Assembly: GCF_006476045.1 (NCBI RefSeq)
Contig: NZ_SRZY01000001.1
Span: forward strand, 1-64,000
Direction of reading: 5' to 3'
Origin: Sphingobacterium lumbrici
GTDB taxonomy: Bacteria; Bacteroidota; Bacteroidia; Sphingobacteriales; Sphingobacteriaceae
Length of the DNA: 64,000 bases
In this document: positions 8,577 to 18,347 of the stretch, piece by piece
Layout: every line of letters starts with the position of its first letter
How positions within the stretch are numbered: the first letter of the stretch is position 1
Notes under the pieces: model-generated
What the model was told of the DNA's origin: nothing
Databases searched by the model: none
What the model saw: only the letters and a program-made list of their open reading frames with translations
Translations under genes and position numbers: made by a program

Positions 8577-9554
8577 ATGAAGGAAATAAACACATATCAT
8601 GACGAATTAGGAGGAAATAAGTTTCCCGAATCATTACGTGTTAATCCTTTTTCCATACCGCCAGACTATTTCAGCGTACAGGAATCGGTCATTCTTTCCC
8701 TTGTAAAATTAGAGAAACTAGAGATTCAAAAAAATAATCTGGTTACACCTGAAGGATACTTCAAAAAACTTCAAGACAATATATTAGCCAAAGTTGCCGA
8801 ACAAAAATTAAAAAATCAAGTTGGTAGCACCGGATTTGAAGTGCCACAACATTATTTTGAAGAATCTGCACATCAAATTCAGGCTACAATTTTTAAAGAA
8901 ACACTTCGTAAACAGGTGACTACGGCGGGATTTACCACTCCTGTAGACTATATTGAAGCAGCTAAAGAGTCCATTCTTAATCGAATCGCAGAAGAGCAAT
9001 TGAAGACTATCGTAAATCATGATGGTTATGAAGTTCCAGCCGCTTACTTTGAGACACTGGAGCAAGATATCTTATCAACTGTCGCAGTTGAAAAATTAAA
9101 AGCCGAGGTTACTGAAACAGGATATGATGTGCCTGCTGGATATTTTGATCTTTTGTCTGAAAAAACCTTCATGATACCGGGCAATACCAACAGTAATGAG
9201 CGTACCATGAAGGTTCTTGATGGCCATTTAGAACAACTGCCTCCTGCGAAGCAAGATGAAACTATCACTAGACTGCCGTCGTGGAAAAGATGGACAAGTT
9301 ATGCCGCCGCAGTCGCTGCGATAATAGGTATAGCTTCATATCTTTCATTCAATCAGCAAAACAACGCTATATATTCGGACAACATATCTCTTTCGGAAAT
9401 ACCTGGTGAAGAAATCATTAGTTATTTAGCACAGGTTTCGGATGGTAACGATTTGATCATTTTTTCGGAGTATTTAGAAATCCCCGAAAAAATGGAAATA
9501 GGTAGTCAAATTGAAGACAACGATATCGAAGAGTACTTAAATTACATGCTATAA
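8577..9554 (+). CDS. Anti-sigma-like membrane protein with six VPxxYF repeats
   Basis: I use the ATG at 8577 (325 residues); an upstream in-frame start at 8550 would add nine hydrophobic residues before it. The N-terminal 200 residues are six tandem units of about 32 residues, each with a [VI/T]P-x-x-Y-[FI] core at residues 31, 61, 93, 125, 157 and 189, followed by a helix rich in Ile, Leu and Lys. One membrane segment (about 239-258) then precedes an acidic C-terminal 65 residues. A cytoplasmic N-terminal domain, one helix and a location right after an ECF sigma gene make it a likely sigma regulator, but no zinc anti-sigma motif is present. Function is inferred from context only. Confidence 0.75.
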   Translation: MKEINTYHDELGGNKFPESLRVNPFSIPPDYFSVQESVILSLVKLEKLEIQKNNLVTPEGYFKKLQDNILAKVAEQKLKNQVGSTGFEVPQHYFEESAHQIQATIFKETLRKQVTTAGFTTPVDYIEAAKESILNRIAEEQLKTIVNHDGYEVPAAYFETLEQDILSTVAVEKLKAEVTETGYDVPAGYFDLLSEKTFMIPGNTNSNERTMKVLDGHLEQLPPAKQDETITRLPSWKRWTSYAAAVAAIIGIASYLSFNQQNNAIYSDNISLSEIPGEEIISYLAQVSDGNDLIIFSEYLEIPEKMEIGSQIEDNDIEEYLNYML

Positions 9555-9979
9555 TGCTACGCTTTAAACAAATATTAATTACTTTTTGCTTTTTATTCGC
9601 ATTTCAGTTCACTTCATTTTCGCAGCAACGAAATTTTGACGTTATTGAGAATAAAAAAATCGCTTATATCACAAAAGAGTTAAAATTGACTCCTGCTGAG
9701 GCTCAAAAATTTTTCCCGATATATAACCAATATAATCGAGAAATGTGGAATCTTAAAAAGGCAAAAAGAGGAACCGATGTGCCGCAAAACACAAATTCTC
9801 TCAATAGTGGCAAGAGAGATGTAATCGCTTTTAATATCAAAGAAGTAGATATCAAAAAAACATACCGAAGTAAATTTGCTCAGGCAATTGGGCAGTCAAG
9901 AGCATCTCAATTCTTTCAGGTAGAAGAAGATTTCATTAATATCCTCGCTAAAGAATATCAAAACAGACCAAAAAGATAA
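9554..9979 (+). CDS. Small secreted protein of the ECF operon (Spy/CpxP-like)
   Basis: 141 residues with a signal peptide ending near SFSQ (about residue 24), then a helical basic protein with IAYITKELKLTPAEAQKFFP, the LTP-x-(E/Q)A pattern seen in Spy/CpxP-type and LTXXQ periplasmic sensors. Its ATG overlaps the previous stop by one base (TAATG), indicating translational coupling. A sigma, membrane regulator and secreted helical protein in one operon suggest that it senses envelope state. This is inference from pattern and context. Confidence 0.7.
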   Translation: MLRFKQILITFCFLFAFQFTSFSQQRNFDVIENKKIAYITKELKLTPAEAQKFFPIYNQYNREMWNLKKAKRGTDVPQNTNSLNSGKRDVIAFNIKEVDIKKTYRSKFAQAIGQSRASQFFQVEEDFINILAKEYQNRPKR

Positions 9980-10002
9980 AAACATCTTCCTTAACTTCGT
10001 AT

Positions 10003-11190
10003 ATGATTAGTAATAGAGAGCTGTTTTTAAAAAATACCGCACAAACTTCTGACACCCCGCGTCTCATTGAAATCGAACGGGCAGAAGGTTCATTTCTCTA
10101 CGGGCCACATGGAGAAAAATATTTAGATTTAGTTTCCGGATTCAATGTAAGTAATATCGGACATCGCCATCCCAAGGTACTGGAAGCGATTAAAGATCAA
10201 CTGGATAAATATCTACATGTAACTGTATACGGCGAATTTGTACAGGCACCTCAAGTACAATTTGCGACCATGTTACTGAAACAATTACCTGTTCATTTTG
10301 AATCGGTCTACTTGACTAATTCAGGAGCTGAGGCCGTTGAAGGGTCTATGAAAATCGCAAAAAAATACACGGGCCGCAGGCAAATTATTGCTGCTAAAAA
10401 GGCATATCATGGCAGTACACAAGGAGCTCTCAGCCTTATTGGCAACCCGGAATATCAACAAGCGTATGCACCCCTTTTGCCTGAGATAGAATTTATTGAA
10501 TACAACAGCATTTCTGATCTGGCTCTTATTACTCACAATACCGCTGCAGTGATTATTGAAGCTATACAAGGTGAGGCAGGCGTACGAGTGCCCAGCGTAA
10601 ATTATATGCAGGCCCTACGAAATAAATGCAATGAAACCGGTACCCTATTAATATTTGATGAGATCCAAACCGGTTTTGGACGCACCGGCAAATTATTTGC
10701 TTTTGACCACTTTGACATCGTTCCGGATATCCTCATGCTTGCCAAAGGGATCGGAGGTGGTATGCCCCTGGGTGCTTTTGTAGCATCAAAAAAAATTATG
10801 GATGTCATAAAAGATAATCCTATGTTAGGCCATATCACTACATTTGGTGGACACCCTGTATCCTGTGCTGCTGCTTTAGCCTCACTGCAAGTGATCATCA
10901 ACGAACAACTTATAGAACAAGTAGCAATCAAAGAGAACTTATTTAGACAGGAATTAAATCATCCCAAAATCAAAGAAATCAGAGGATTAGGACTGATGAT
11001 GTGTTTACAGTTAGAAACTTTTGACCAAGTATACGCTATAAGTCAATACTGCGCAGAAAAAGGAATCATGATAGATTGGTATCTGCATTGTGAAACAGCC
11101 TTACGTATAGCCCCCCCACTAACCATCTCCGAACAAGAAATACAACAAGCCTGCAAAATAATAAAAGAAGGAATTGATAAATTCTGTTAA
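10003..11190 (+). CDS. Class III (ornithine/acetylornithine-type) PLP aminotransferase
   Basis: 395 residues, the usual length for the omega-aminotransferase group. The pattern is complete: YLTNSGAEAVEGSMK (104-117), IIEAIQGEAGV (184-194), IFDEIQTGFGRTGK (217-230) and the Schiff-base Lys248 in LMLAKGIGGGMPLG. The substrate cannot be assigned; Bacteroidota homologues are usually labelled aspartate aminotransferase family or acetylornithine-like. It starts 23 bases after the secreted protein gene and is not embedded in an arginine gene cluster, which weakens an ArgD call. Confidence 0.88.
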   Translation: MISNRELFLKNTAQTSDTPRLIEIERAEGSFLYGPHGEKYLDLVSGFNVSNIGHRHPKVLEAIKDQLDKYLHVTVYGEFVQAPQVQFATMLLKQLPVHFESVYLTNSGAEAVEGSMKIAKKYTGRRQIIAAKKAYHGSTQGALSLIGNPEYQQAYAPLLPEIEFIEYNSISDLALITHNTAAVIIEAIQGEAGVRVPSVNYMQALRNKCNETGTLLIFDEIQTGFGRTGKLFAFDHFDIVPDILMLAKGIGGGMPLGAFVASKKIMDVIKDNPMLGHITTFGGHPVSCAAALASLQVIINEQLIEQVAIKENLFRQELNHPKIKEIRGLGLMMCLQLETFDQVYAISQYCAEKGIMIDWYLHCETALRIAPPLTISEQEIQQACKIIKEGIDKFC

Positions 11191-11255
11191 TATTCTTATT
11201 TTCACCCAGATAAAATTGTCTTTATCTAAGTTTAATAAGACATAAACCAATAAAA

Positions 11256-12008
11256 ATGGATAACAGAAGGGACTTTTTGCAAAAAAGCTTACTTACTCTG
11301 GGAGGAGCCTTGGTGGGTACTTCATTATTAAATGCCAAAGAGCATATTGGCACCCCTGCCAAGAAAATAACCATTCGTCAAAACGACGTTATTCTATTCC
11401 AGGGCGATTCGATAACTGACCACGGTCGCAAAAGAGACAATTTAGAGCCAAATAATACGGATGCTTTTGGCAAAGGTTATGCTATGATTGCCGCTAGCCA
11501 TTTGTTAAACAAATATGCGGACCAAAACATACAGATTTACAATAGAGGTATCAGTGGAAATAAGGTGCCACAACTTGCTGAACGATGGACTACAGATTGT
11601 ATAGACCTTAAGCCAACTATTTTAAGTATTATGATTGGCATCAATGATTATTGGCATAAGAGGAATGGGAATTATGAAGGCTCTGCTGACACATATAAAG
11701 ATAACTACAGAAAATTACTTGACCAAACCTTGACAGCACTACCTCAAGTAAAGTTAATTATTGGCGAACCTTTCGGTGTCAAAAATGTGAGTCATGTAGA
11801 CGATAGTTGGTTTCCGGAATTAACGAGATATCAGGAAGTCGCTAGCGAAATAGCAAAAGAATATCGTGCTGTATTTATTCCATATCAATCTATTTTTGAT
11901 AAAGCAGAAAAAAGAGCCGACGGAAAATATTGGACTACCGACGGAGTACATACCTCCTTAGCGGGAGCAAACTTAATGGCTCAACACTGGCTAGAGACCG
12001 TGAAATAA
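11256..12008 (+). CDS. SGNH/GDSL hydrolase with Tat signal
   Basis: 250 residues. The N-terminus has the twin-arginine motif NRRDFLQKSLL followed by a hydrophobic stretch to about residue 26, so it is exported folded. Block I (FQGDSITDHG, Ser52), block II Gly, block III (GIND) and block V (DGVHTS, Asp229 and His232) give the Ser-Asp-His triad of SGNH esterases. Relatives act as carbohydrate or rhamnogalacturonan acetylesterases, but the substrate here is not evident and no polysaccharide-utilisation genes are adjacent. Confidence 0.9.
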   Translation: MDNRRDFLQKSLLTLGGALVGTSLLNAKEHIGTPAKKITIRQNDVILFQGDSITDHGRKRDNLEPNNTDAFGKGYAMIAASHLLNKYADQNIQIYNRGISGNKVPQLAERWTTDCIDLKPTILSIMIGINDYWHKRNGNYEGSADTYKDNYRKLLDQTLTALPQVKLIIGEPFGVKNVSHVDDSWFPELTRYQEVASEIAKEYRAVFIPYQSIFDKAEKRADGKYWTTDGVHTSLAGANLMAQHWLETVK

Positions 12009-12021
12009 CAAACTCAAACGC

Positions 12022-12044
12022 TGCCTGCCTACCGAAGGCAGGCA
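12022..12044. repeat. Short GC-rich hairpin (TGCCTGCC/GGCAGGCA)
   Basis: TGCCTGCC at 12022-12029 pairs with GGCAGGCA at 12037-12044 across a 7-base loop, much more G+C-rich than the surroundings. It lacks a following T-tract, so it is not a clear terminator. With its right flank (GCTGATCGCGATGACACG) it looks like a REP/BOX-type dispersed element of the kind seen between Sphingobacteriaceae genes; only one copy is in this window. Confidence 0.55.
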
Positions 12045-12139
12045 TCCTCACTTTGCTGATCGCGATGACACGTTTTGAGGTATGTAACATACTTTAATAT
12101 TCATAGAGCAGATTTACCGGCTTTAAAGCAAAATCAATT

Positions 12140-14401
12140 ATGGAAAATTACCTCTTGCTTATTGTGCTTACATTGATTGCTCTAGCGGTAATCGACCTTA
12201 TCGTTGGAGTTAGCAACGATGCCGTAAACTTTCTCAACTCTGCTATCGGATCCAAAGCAATACCTTTTAAAACTACAATGATAGTGGCAAGTTTAGGTAT
12301 TATATGTGGAGCTATTTTTTCCAGCGGTATGATGGAAATCGCCCGAAGCGGTATTTATATCCCCAGTCAGTTTAGTTTTAATGATGTCATAATCATATTC
12401 TTAGCTGTCATGATCACCGATGTAATTTTACTGGACATATTTAATTATTTCGGGTTACCTACTTCGACCACCGTCTCTATTGTCTTCGAACTTTTGGGTG
12501 CTGCAGTATGTTTGGGGATTTACAAAATAATTAGTGAAGACGCAGCCTGGAATACATTATCCAATTATATCAATACCGAGAAAGCTACTGAGATCGTAAG
12601 CAGTATCTTACTATCTGTATTTTTATCCTTCACTATTGGCATGATTGTGCAGTACATTTCAAGGCTTATTTTTACGTTTCAATTTGAAAAAAAAATAAAA
12701 ACTGTCGGGATATTATTCGGCGGTATAACCTTAGCCGCAATCAGTTATTTCATTTTAATAAAAGGGCTTAAAGGGGTTACTTTCATTTCCGAAAATACCC
12801 GTAATTGGATTAATAGCCATGAAATAAATCTGCTGATAGGAAGTTTTTTCCTGTTTACCCTTATAAGCTTCGTCCTGACCCGCCTTAATATCAATATTTT
12901 AAAACTAATTATTGGTATAGGTACGTTTGCATTAGCATTATCCTTTGCAGGCAACGATTTAGTTAATTTCATCGGGGTTCCTGTAGCGGCGCTACAATCC
13001 ATCGATTTTTTCAGAACAGCGGGTGCGGATCCGGATACATATATGATGACAGCTTTGGGATCGGATGATATTGTCGCTCCTGTATGGATTTTATTTTTGG
13101 CAGGTATTATCATGGTCGTTACCTTATGGACTTCCAAAAAGGCTAAAACCGTCATCGAGACGGAGATGAGTTTAAGTAATCAAGATTCAGGAATTGACAA
13201 GTTTAAGTCGAATGCACTGGCAAGAAAGATTGTGCGGTCTTTCATTAATGTTGGCAACATAATAAGCTATGTGATGCCCAGAACGCTGCAAACCCGACTG
13301 GATAAGCAGTTTGAAAATCCATTGCTGGAAAATGGGGGGAATAAGAAATCGGGTGAAGAACCCATGTTTGACATGGTTAGAGCTTCAGTCAATTTAATGG
13401 TTGCCAGCAGCTTGATTGCGCTTGGAACCTCTATGAAACTGCCTCTTTCTACTACATACGTGACCTTCATGGTAGCTATGGGTACAGCCTTCGCAGACAG
13501 GGCTTGGGACAGGGAAAGTGCGGTATACCGTGTTTCGGGTGTGTTCCACGTAGTCGGGGGGTGGTTCGTGACGGCAGCTTGTGCATTTGGAGGCGCTTTT
13601 ATATTAGCCTATCTTCTAAAAGTAGGCGGAATTGCCACTTTTGTAACAGCCCTGGTCGCATTGGCTATTTTTCTCTATAGAAATTCAAAAAGTCACGACA
13701 AAAAAGTAAAAGAGCAATCAGAAAGAAAACTGCAATTGGAAAAAAGGGATATACAGACGTTACAACAGGTAACGGAAGCCAGCTCCAATCAGATCAGTGA
13801 AATTATCACAAAAACAAATATCCTCTACAAGGAAGTTATTGAGGGATTAATTAATCAGGATTTAGTGATCTTAAACGCCGATAAAAAGTTAGTAAAGAAG
13901 TTGCAAAAAGATCTTAATTCTACCAACTCATCGCTGTATGACTTTATTCGAAATCTCGACGACTCATCGGTAAAAGGGAGCCGATATTATATTCAATCTT
14001 TAGGTTATCTCCAGGATATCGTCGAGAACTTAGGCGTTATTACTTCAAACATTTACGATCACGTAGACAATAATCACAAGCCCCTTAAAATCAATCAGGC
14101 TAAAGATCTCAAATATATTGTAGAAAAATTGGGACAATGGTACTCCAAAATAAATAATGTCTATAAACGACAAGACTTCTCCAAAATAGATGATATCATC
14201 AATGAACGATTGGAACTGCAGCATATAAATAATGAATTTTTGGATAGGCAAATCGAACGAATTCGAACATCTGAAAATAGTGCGAAAAATTCAAAACTCT
14301 ATTTCTCTATTTTACTCGAAACAAACGAACTGATAAATTCCACACTAAAGCTTATTCGTTTGCATCAGGAGTTTGAAAGATTCAGAAGCTCTACCATATA
14401 A
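12140..14401 (+). CDS. Inorganic phosphate transporter, Pit family, with C-terminal PhoU-like tail
   Basis: 753 residues. The N-terminal two thirds is a PiT-type symporter with inverted duplicate signatures: GVSNDAVNFLNSAIGSKA (23-40) and AGNDLVNFIGVP (about 273-284), and about 10-12 membrane segments in two halves around a loop. The last 230 residues (after about 515) are soluble, helical and charged, resembling a PhoU-type domain, as seen in long Bacteroidota Pit proteins. The single gene may therefore carry transport and its own regulator. It ends at a strong bidirectional terminator shared with mtaB. Confidence 0.92.
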   Translation: MENYLLLIVLTLIALAVIDLIVGVSNDAVNFLNSAIGSKAIPFKTTMIVASLGIICGAIFSSGMMEIARSGIYIPSQFSFNDVIIIFLAVMITDVILLDIFNYFGLPTSTTVSIVFELLGAAVCLGIYKIISEDAAWNTLSNYINTEKATEIVSSILLSVFLSFTIGMIVQYISRLIFTFQFEKKIKTVGILFGGITLAAISYFILIKGLKGVTFISENTRNWINSHEINLLIGSFFLFTLISFVLTRLNINILKLIIGIGTFALALSFAGNDLVNFIGVPVAALQSIDFFRTAGADPDTYMMTALGSDDIVAPVWILFLAGIIMVVTLWTSKKAKTVIETEMSLSNQDSGIDKFKSNALARKIVRSFINVGNIISYVMPRTLQTRLDKQFENPLLENGGNKKSGEEPMFDMVRASVNLMVASSLIALGTSMKLPLSTTYVTFMVAMGTAFADRAWDRESAVYRVSGVFHVVGGWFVTAACAFGGAFILAYLLKVGGIATFVTALVALAIFLYRNSKSHDKKVKEQSERKLQLEKRDIQTLQQVTEASSNQISEIITKTNILYKEVIEGLINQDLVILNADKKLVKKLQKDLNSTNSSLYDFIRNLDDSSVKGSRYYIQSLGYLQDIVENLGVITSNIYDHVDNNHKPLKINQAKDLKYIVEKLGQWYSKINNVYKRQDFSKIDDIINERLELQHINNEFLDRQIERIRTSENSAKNSKLYFSILLETNELINSTLKLIRLHQEFERFRSSTI

Positions 14402-14427
14402 AAAAGGAGCCTGTCGGCTCCTTTTTT
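14401..14427. terminator. Bidirectional Rho-independent terminator between pit and mtaB
   Basis: GGAGCC (14406-14411) and GGCTCC (14416-14421) close a 4-base loop, with a run of A before and a run of T after, so it can act on both converging genes. Confidence 0.9.
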
Positions 14428-14437
14428 ATGTAGTCTT

Positions 14438-15757
14438 TCAATGTGCTAATAATTCCGGTAACTCTTCAATGTCTACTTCACCGTTCTCCGTTATGGCAAC
14501 AAATTTTACTGGAACAATCTCATTCACTAGAAGCGGATCATAAGCTGTGCGCACTTTGACATAATTTTTAGAAAAACCGTGCATATACCCATCCTTTACG
14601 TCGGACTCAAACAGTACCTCTCCTACTTCTTCCAATTGAGATTCATAAAAGGCACGCCGTTTTTTTTCGGATAGAATATGCAACATTTTACTTCTATCAC
14701 TTCGTTGCGCTCCAGGGACAGCACCTTCCATTTGCGCTGCTATCGTATTTTCGCGCTCAGAATAGGTAAAAACATGTAAATAGGAAATGTCCATCTCATT
14801 TATGAAGTTGTAGGTGTCTATAAAATCTTCACGGGTTTCGCCGGGAAAACCTACAATCACATCGACGCCTATACAACAGTTCGGCATCAAGGATCTTATT
14901 TTAGCAACCCGCTCTGCATATAATTCCCGTTTATAACGACGGCGCATCTGCGCCAACACCTTATTATTACCGGCTTGCAAAGGCATGTGAAAATGTGGTA
15001 CAAATCGTTTGGATTGCGCTACAAATTCAATAATCTCATTTGCTAAAAGGTTTGGTTCTATGGATGAAATACGAATTCGATCAATGCCCTCCACTTCGTC
15101 CAAAGCTCTTACCAAATCCAAAAACTTATCTTGTCGTTTGCCATCGCGAACACCAAAATCGCCAATGTTAACCCCTGTCAACACGATTTCTTTAACACCA
15201 GACGCGGCAATTTCTTCTGCCTGACGAACAATGTCTTCAATCTTGCCGGAGCGACTTGCACCGCGAGCTAAAGGAATGGTACAAAATGTACAGGAGTAAT
15301 CACATCCATCCTGCACTTTTAAGAAGGTACGCGTACGATCTCCTATGGAGAAAGCAGAAACAAACTGATTCGTTTCATCGATGGGTGCATTATGAATAAT
15401 CGTCTTCGCTTGCTTTGTCAAATCATTGATGTGTTCAATGATATTAAATTTTTCGGCGGCACCTAATACCATATCCACGCCCGGGATCTCAGCAATTTCT
15501 TTTGGCTTCAATTGGGCATAACATCCCACTATGGTTATATACGCATTCGGAGAATGTTTCAATGCCTCCTTTACTACCTTTCTACACTTTTTATCGGCAT
15601 GATCTGTAACCGAGCAGGTATTGATCACATATACATCCGCCTGACTGTTAAACGGCGTAGTTTCATAACCCGCATCTTTAAAGATACGACCAATAGATGA
15701 CGTTTCTGAGAAATTCAGCTTACATCCCAAGGTGTAGAAAGCAACTTTTTTATTCAT
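14438..15757 (-). CDS. mtaB: tRNA t6A37 methylthiotransferase MtaB
   Basis: 439 residues. It adds a methylthio group to t6A37 of tRNAs decoding ANN codons. The three MTTase cysteines for the auxiliary Fe-S cluster are C12, C48 and C79; the radical SAM motif is C152-x3-C156-x2-C159 in GCDYSCTFC; a TRAM-like C-terminal domain follows. The opening YTLGCKLNFSET is typical of the MtaB branch rather than MiaB or RimO. A TATTTTTG box on the minus strand (15860-15867) could be its promoter. Confidence 0.93.
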   Translation of the reverse strand: MNKKVAFYTLGCKLNFSETSSIGRIFKDAGYETTPFNSQADVYVINTCSVTDHADKKCRKVVKEALKHSPNAYITIVGCYAQLKPKEIAEIPGVDMVLGAAEKFNIIEHINDLTKQAKTIIHNAPIDETNQFVSAFSIGDRTRTFLKVQDGCDYSCTFCTIPLARGASRSGKIEDIVRQAEEIAASGVKEIVLTGVNIGDFGVRDGKRQDKFLDLVRALDEVEGIDRIRISSIEPNLLANEIIEFVAQSKRFVPHFHMPLQAGNNKVLAQMRRRYKRELYAERVAKIRSLMPNCCIGVDVIVGFPGETREDFIDTYNFINEMDISYLHVFTYSERENTIAAQMEGAVPGAQRSDRSKMLHILSEKKRRAFYESQLEEVGEVLFESDVKDGYMHGFSKNYVKVRTAYDPLLVNEIVPVKFVAITENGEVDIEELPELLAH

Positions 15758-15959
15758 CTGTATACAATATACTTTTAACTTTCAGATACCAACCTACTGT
15801 AAACAGGGTTTTGCTCATGTACTGGGTATTTCAAAAACATGAATATCTGATAATATCTGCAAAAATACATAAAAAGACACAAAATGTGAGTTGTTGAAAA
15901 ATTGTGATATTCTAATGATGCAAAAACACTTATCTTCGTAACATTCAAAATTAAAAATC

Positions 15960-16781
15960 ATGAAACAGTATTTAGATTTGCTAAAGCATGTGTATACGAC
16001 AGGCGTAGAGAAAACGGACCGTACAGGAACGGGTACTAAAAGTGTTTTTGGCTATCAAATGCGTTTTAATTTAAAGGAAGGTTTTCCACTCGTTACTACC
16101 AAAAAGCTTCATCTTCGTTCGATCATACATGAGTTGATTTGGTTTTTAAAAGGAGAAACAAACATTCAATACCTGAAAGAGAATGGTGTCAGTATTTGGG
16201 ATGAGTGGGCAGATGAAAAGGGCAATTTGGGACCGGTTTATGGTTCGCAGTGGCGTTCTTGGCCTACTCCAGACGGAAAACATATTGATCAGATCTCGCA
16301 AGTAATCAACCAGCTAAAAACGAATCCGGACTCGCGTCGTATCATCGTATCGGCCTGGAACGTGGCTGAAATTGAAAACATGGCTTTACCTCCATGTCAC
16401 GCTTTTTTTCAGTTTTATGTAGCTCCAGCACAACCAGAAAAAGGAATATTAAGGCCTCAGCTATCCTGCCAGCTGTATCAGCGCAGTGCCGATATATTTT
16501 TAGGCGTCCCTTTCAATATTGCATCTTATGCTTTGTTAACGATGATGGTAGCACAAGTTTGTGATATGGAGGCGGCTGATTTTGTACACACCCTTGGAGA
16601 TGCACACATCTATAGCAATCACTTTGAACAAACAGAATTGCAACTTTCGAGGGATCCGAAGTTGCTTCCCAAACTGAAAATCAATCCTGATGTTAAAGAC
16701 ATTTTCGACTTTAAATTCGATGATTTTGAATTAACAGATTATGAATATCATCCACATATCAAGGCTCCTGTAGCTGTTTAA
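15960..16781 (+). CDS. thyA: Thymidylate synthase ThyA
   Basis: 273 residues. It converts dUMP to dTMP with methylene-tetrahydrofolate. The nucleophile Cys146 lies in [10 protein letters not shown], the same number as in E. coli; [16 protein letters not shown] and HIYSNH provide dUMP contacts. folA follows 43 bases later, and since ThyA makes dihydrofolate and FolA recycles it, they form a functional pair. A TATCTTCG sequence (15931-15938), one base off the -7 consensus, precedes the start. Confidence 0.98.
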   Translation: MKQYLDLLKHVYTTGVEKTDRTGTGTKSVFGYQMRFNLKEGFPLVTTKKLHLRSIIHELIWFLKGETNIQYLKENGVSIWDEWADEKGNLGPVYGSQWRSWPTPDGKHIDQISQVINQLKTNPDSRRIIVSAWNVAEIENMALPPCHAFFQFYVAPAQPEKGILRPQLSCQLYQRSADIFLGVPFNIASYALLTMMVAQVCDMEAADFVHTLGDAHIYSNHFEQTELQLSRDPKLLPKLKINPDVKDIFDFKFDDFELTDYEYHPHIKAPVAV

Positions 16782-16824
16782 GCTTACATTTACACGAGGA
16801 AGCGTAAAGAAATATTTTTAAGAA

Positions 16825-17322
16825 ATGAGTAATCTCAAACTAACTTTAATAGTCGCCGCTGCGGAAAACAATGCAATCGGAAAAGGCAATAAAATGCCCT
16901 GGCACCTGCCTAATGATTTTAAATATTTCAAGAAAAATACCCTTGACCACTCGATAGTGATGGGCCGTAAGACTTTTGAATCCATTGGAAAGGCCTTGCC
17001 TGAACGGAGAAATATTGTGATTACCCGTGATCTTCACTATAAAGCGGAAGATATTGATGTAGCAAATAGTCTAGAGGAGGTCTTAACGTATTGCAGAGAT
17101 GAACGTGAAATATTTATTATTGGCGGTGCTGAAATCTACAGACAAACACTTCCTTTAGCGCAAAAAGTTCTTTTAACACGTGTACATACTACAGTTGACG
17201 GTGACGCATTCTTTCCGGAACTAGTTCCTGCAGCATGGAAGCTTGTAAGTTCAGAGGCTCATCAAAAGGATGAAAAACATGCTTTTGATTATTCATTCGA
17301 GGTCTACGAAAGGATAAACTGA
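16825..17322 (+). CDS. folA: Dihydrofolate reductase
   Basis: 165 residues, normal chromosomal DHFR length. It reduces dihydrofolate using NADPH. Visible signatures are AIGKGNKMPWHLPNDF (catalytic Asp in the LPND turn), VMGRKTFESIG and FIIGGAEIYRQTLP. It is downstream of thyA and converges with ddl, the two stops being only three bases apart; a short palindrome (GCCTTA/TAAGGC, 17323-17337) covers the junction and the ddl stop. Confidence 0.97.
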   Translation: MSNLKLTLIVAAAENNAIGKGNKMPWHLPNDFKYFKKNTLDHSIVMGRKTFESIGKALPERRNIVITRDLHYKAEDIDVANSLEEVLTYCRDEREIFIIGGAEIYRQTLPLAQKVLLTRVHTTVDGDAFFPELVPAAWKLVSSEAHQKDEKHAFDYSFEVYERIN

Positions 17323-17325
17323 GCC

Positions 17326-18327
17326 TTAACCTAAGGCAGCCTCTATCAACTCGCTGTAAAATGCTGTCTCACTCATTCCGAATGCACGCACCTGCTGGGG
17401 GATAAAACTCTGTGCAGTCTGTCCGGGAATAGTATTAATTTCGATAAAATAAAATTTATCTGTGCCGTGTTCTAAAAAGAAATCGACACGAACCATCCCT
17501 TTGCAGTTTAGACGGATATAGATTTCCTGAATAAGGCGCATCGCTCTTGCTTGCTGTTCTTCATTCAAATCTGCCGGTGTAATTTCTTCTGTAAGTCCGG
17601 GGATATATTTCGCCTCGAAATCAAAAAATTCGCGGGTTGTTTTCACTTCGGTAGCGGGCAAAACAACAAGTTCGCCTTGCGAATTGCGAAATATGCCTTG
17701 CGAAAATTCCCGACCGTTTACAAACTCTTCGACGAGAACCTGCTTGCCCGTATTTTCTGCATCAAAAGCCTTATCTAATGCTTCTTTTAAACCCGCGGCT
17801 TCTTTTACTTTTGTCATTCCAATACTACTTCCTCCGGCATTAGGTTTTACAAAATAAGGTAGGCTTAATTTTTCCTCGACCAATTTCACGCCATCTTTTC
17901 TATGGTGCTCGAACAGGAGCACAGATTTAGCTAAATTAAGTTCGGAAATATCTGCAAGAATAGCTTTTGTATACCCCTTATTCATGGTTAACGAAGACGT
18001 TAATGCGTTACAAGAAGTATAAGGCAATCCGATCATGTCAAAGTACCCTTGCAAACGTCCGTCTTCACCGGGTGAACCGTGAAGAATAATAAATGCAACA
18101 TCAAATTTAACAGTTGTACCATTCAAATTAAGTGAAAAATCTTCTTTATCAATCACGTACTTTACGTTCTCTTGATCTCGATAAAACCAGCCTTCCACAG
18201 TGATATCGATTAGGTAGATCTCATATTTATTTTTATCCAGCTGACTATAGACAAATTGCGAGCTTTTGTAAGATACTTCCGCTTCTCCTGTATATCCTCC
18301 GGTAATTAATGCTACTTTTGTTTTCAT
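17326..18327 (-). CDS. ddl: D-alanine--D-alanine ligase
   Basis: It joins two D-Ala with ATP to make the D-Ala-D-Ala end of the peptidoglycan precursor. I use the ATG at 18327 (333 residues, opening MKTKVALITGG); the more upstream ATG at 18336 adds only MII. ATP-grasp signatures are present: HGSPGEDGRLQGYFDMIGLPY, LPYFVKPNAGGSSIG, and the metal-binding RVDFFLEH then FIEINTIPG. In many bacteria ddl sits inside the division cluster; here it is about 28 kb away from that cluster. Confidence 0.95.
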   Translation of the reverse strand: MKTKVALITGGYTGEAEVSYKSSQFVYSQLDKNKYEIYLIDITVEGWFYRDQENVKYVIDKEDFSLNLNGTTVKFDVAFIILHGSPGEDGRLQGYFDMIGLPYTSCNALTSSLTMNKGYTKAILADISELNLAKSVLLFEHHRKDGVKLVEEKLSLPYFVKPNAGGSSIGMTKVKEAAGLKEALDKAFDAENTGKQVLVEEFVNGREFSQGIFRNSQGELVVLPATEVKTTREFFDFEAKYIPGLTEEITPADLNEEQQARAMRLIQEIYIRLNCKGMVRVDFFLEHGTDKFYFIEINTIPGQTAQSFIPQQVRAFGMSETAFYSELIEAALG

Positions 18328-18347
18328 TATTATCATTAGTTCATCTT

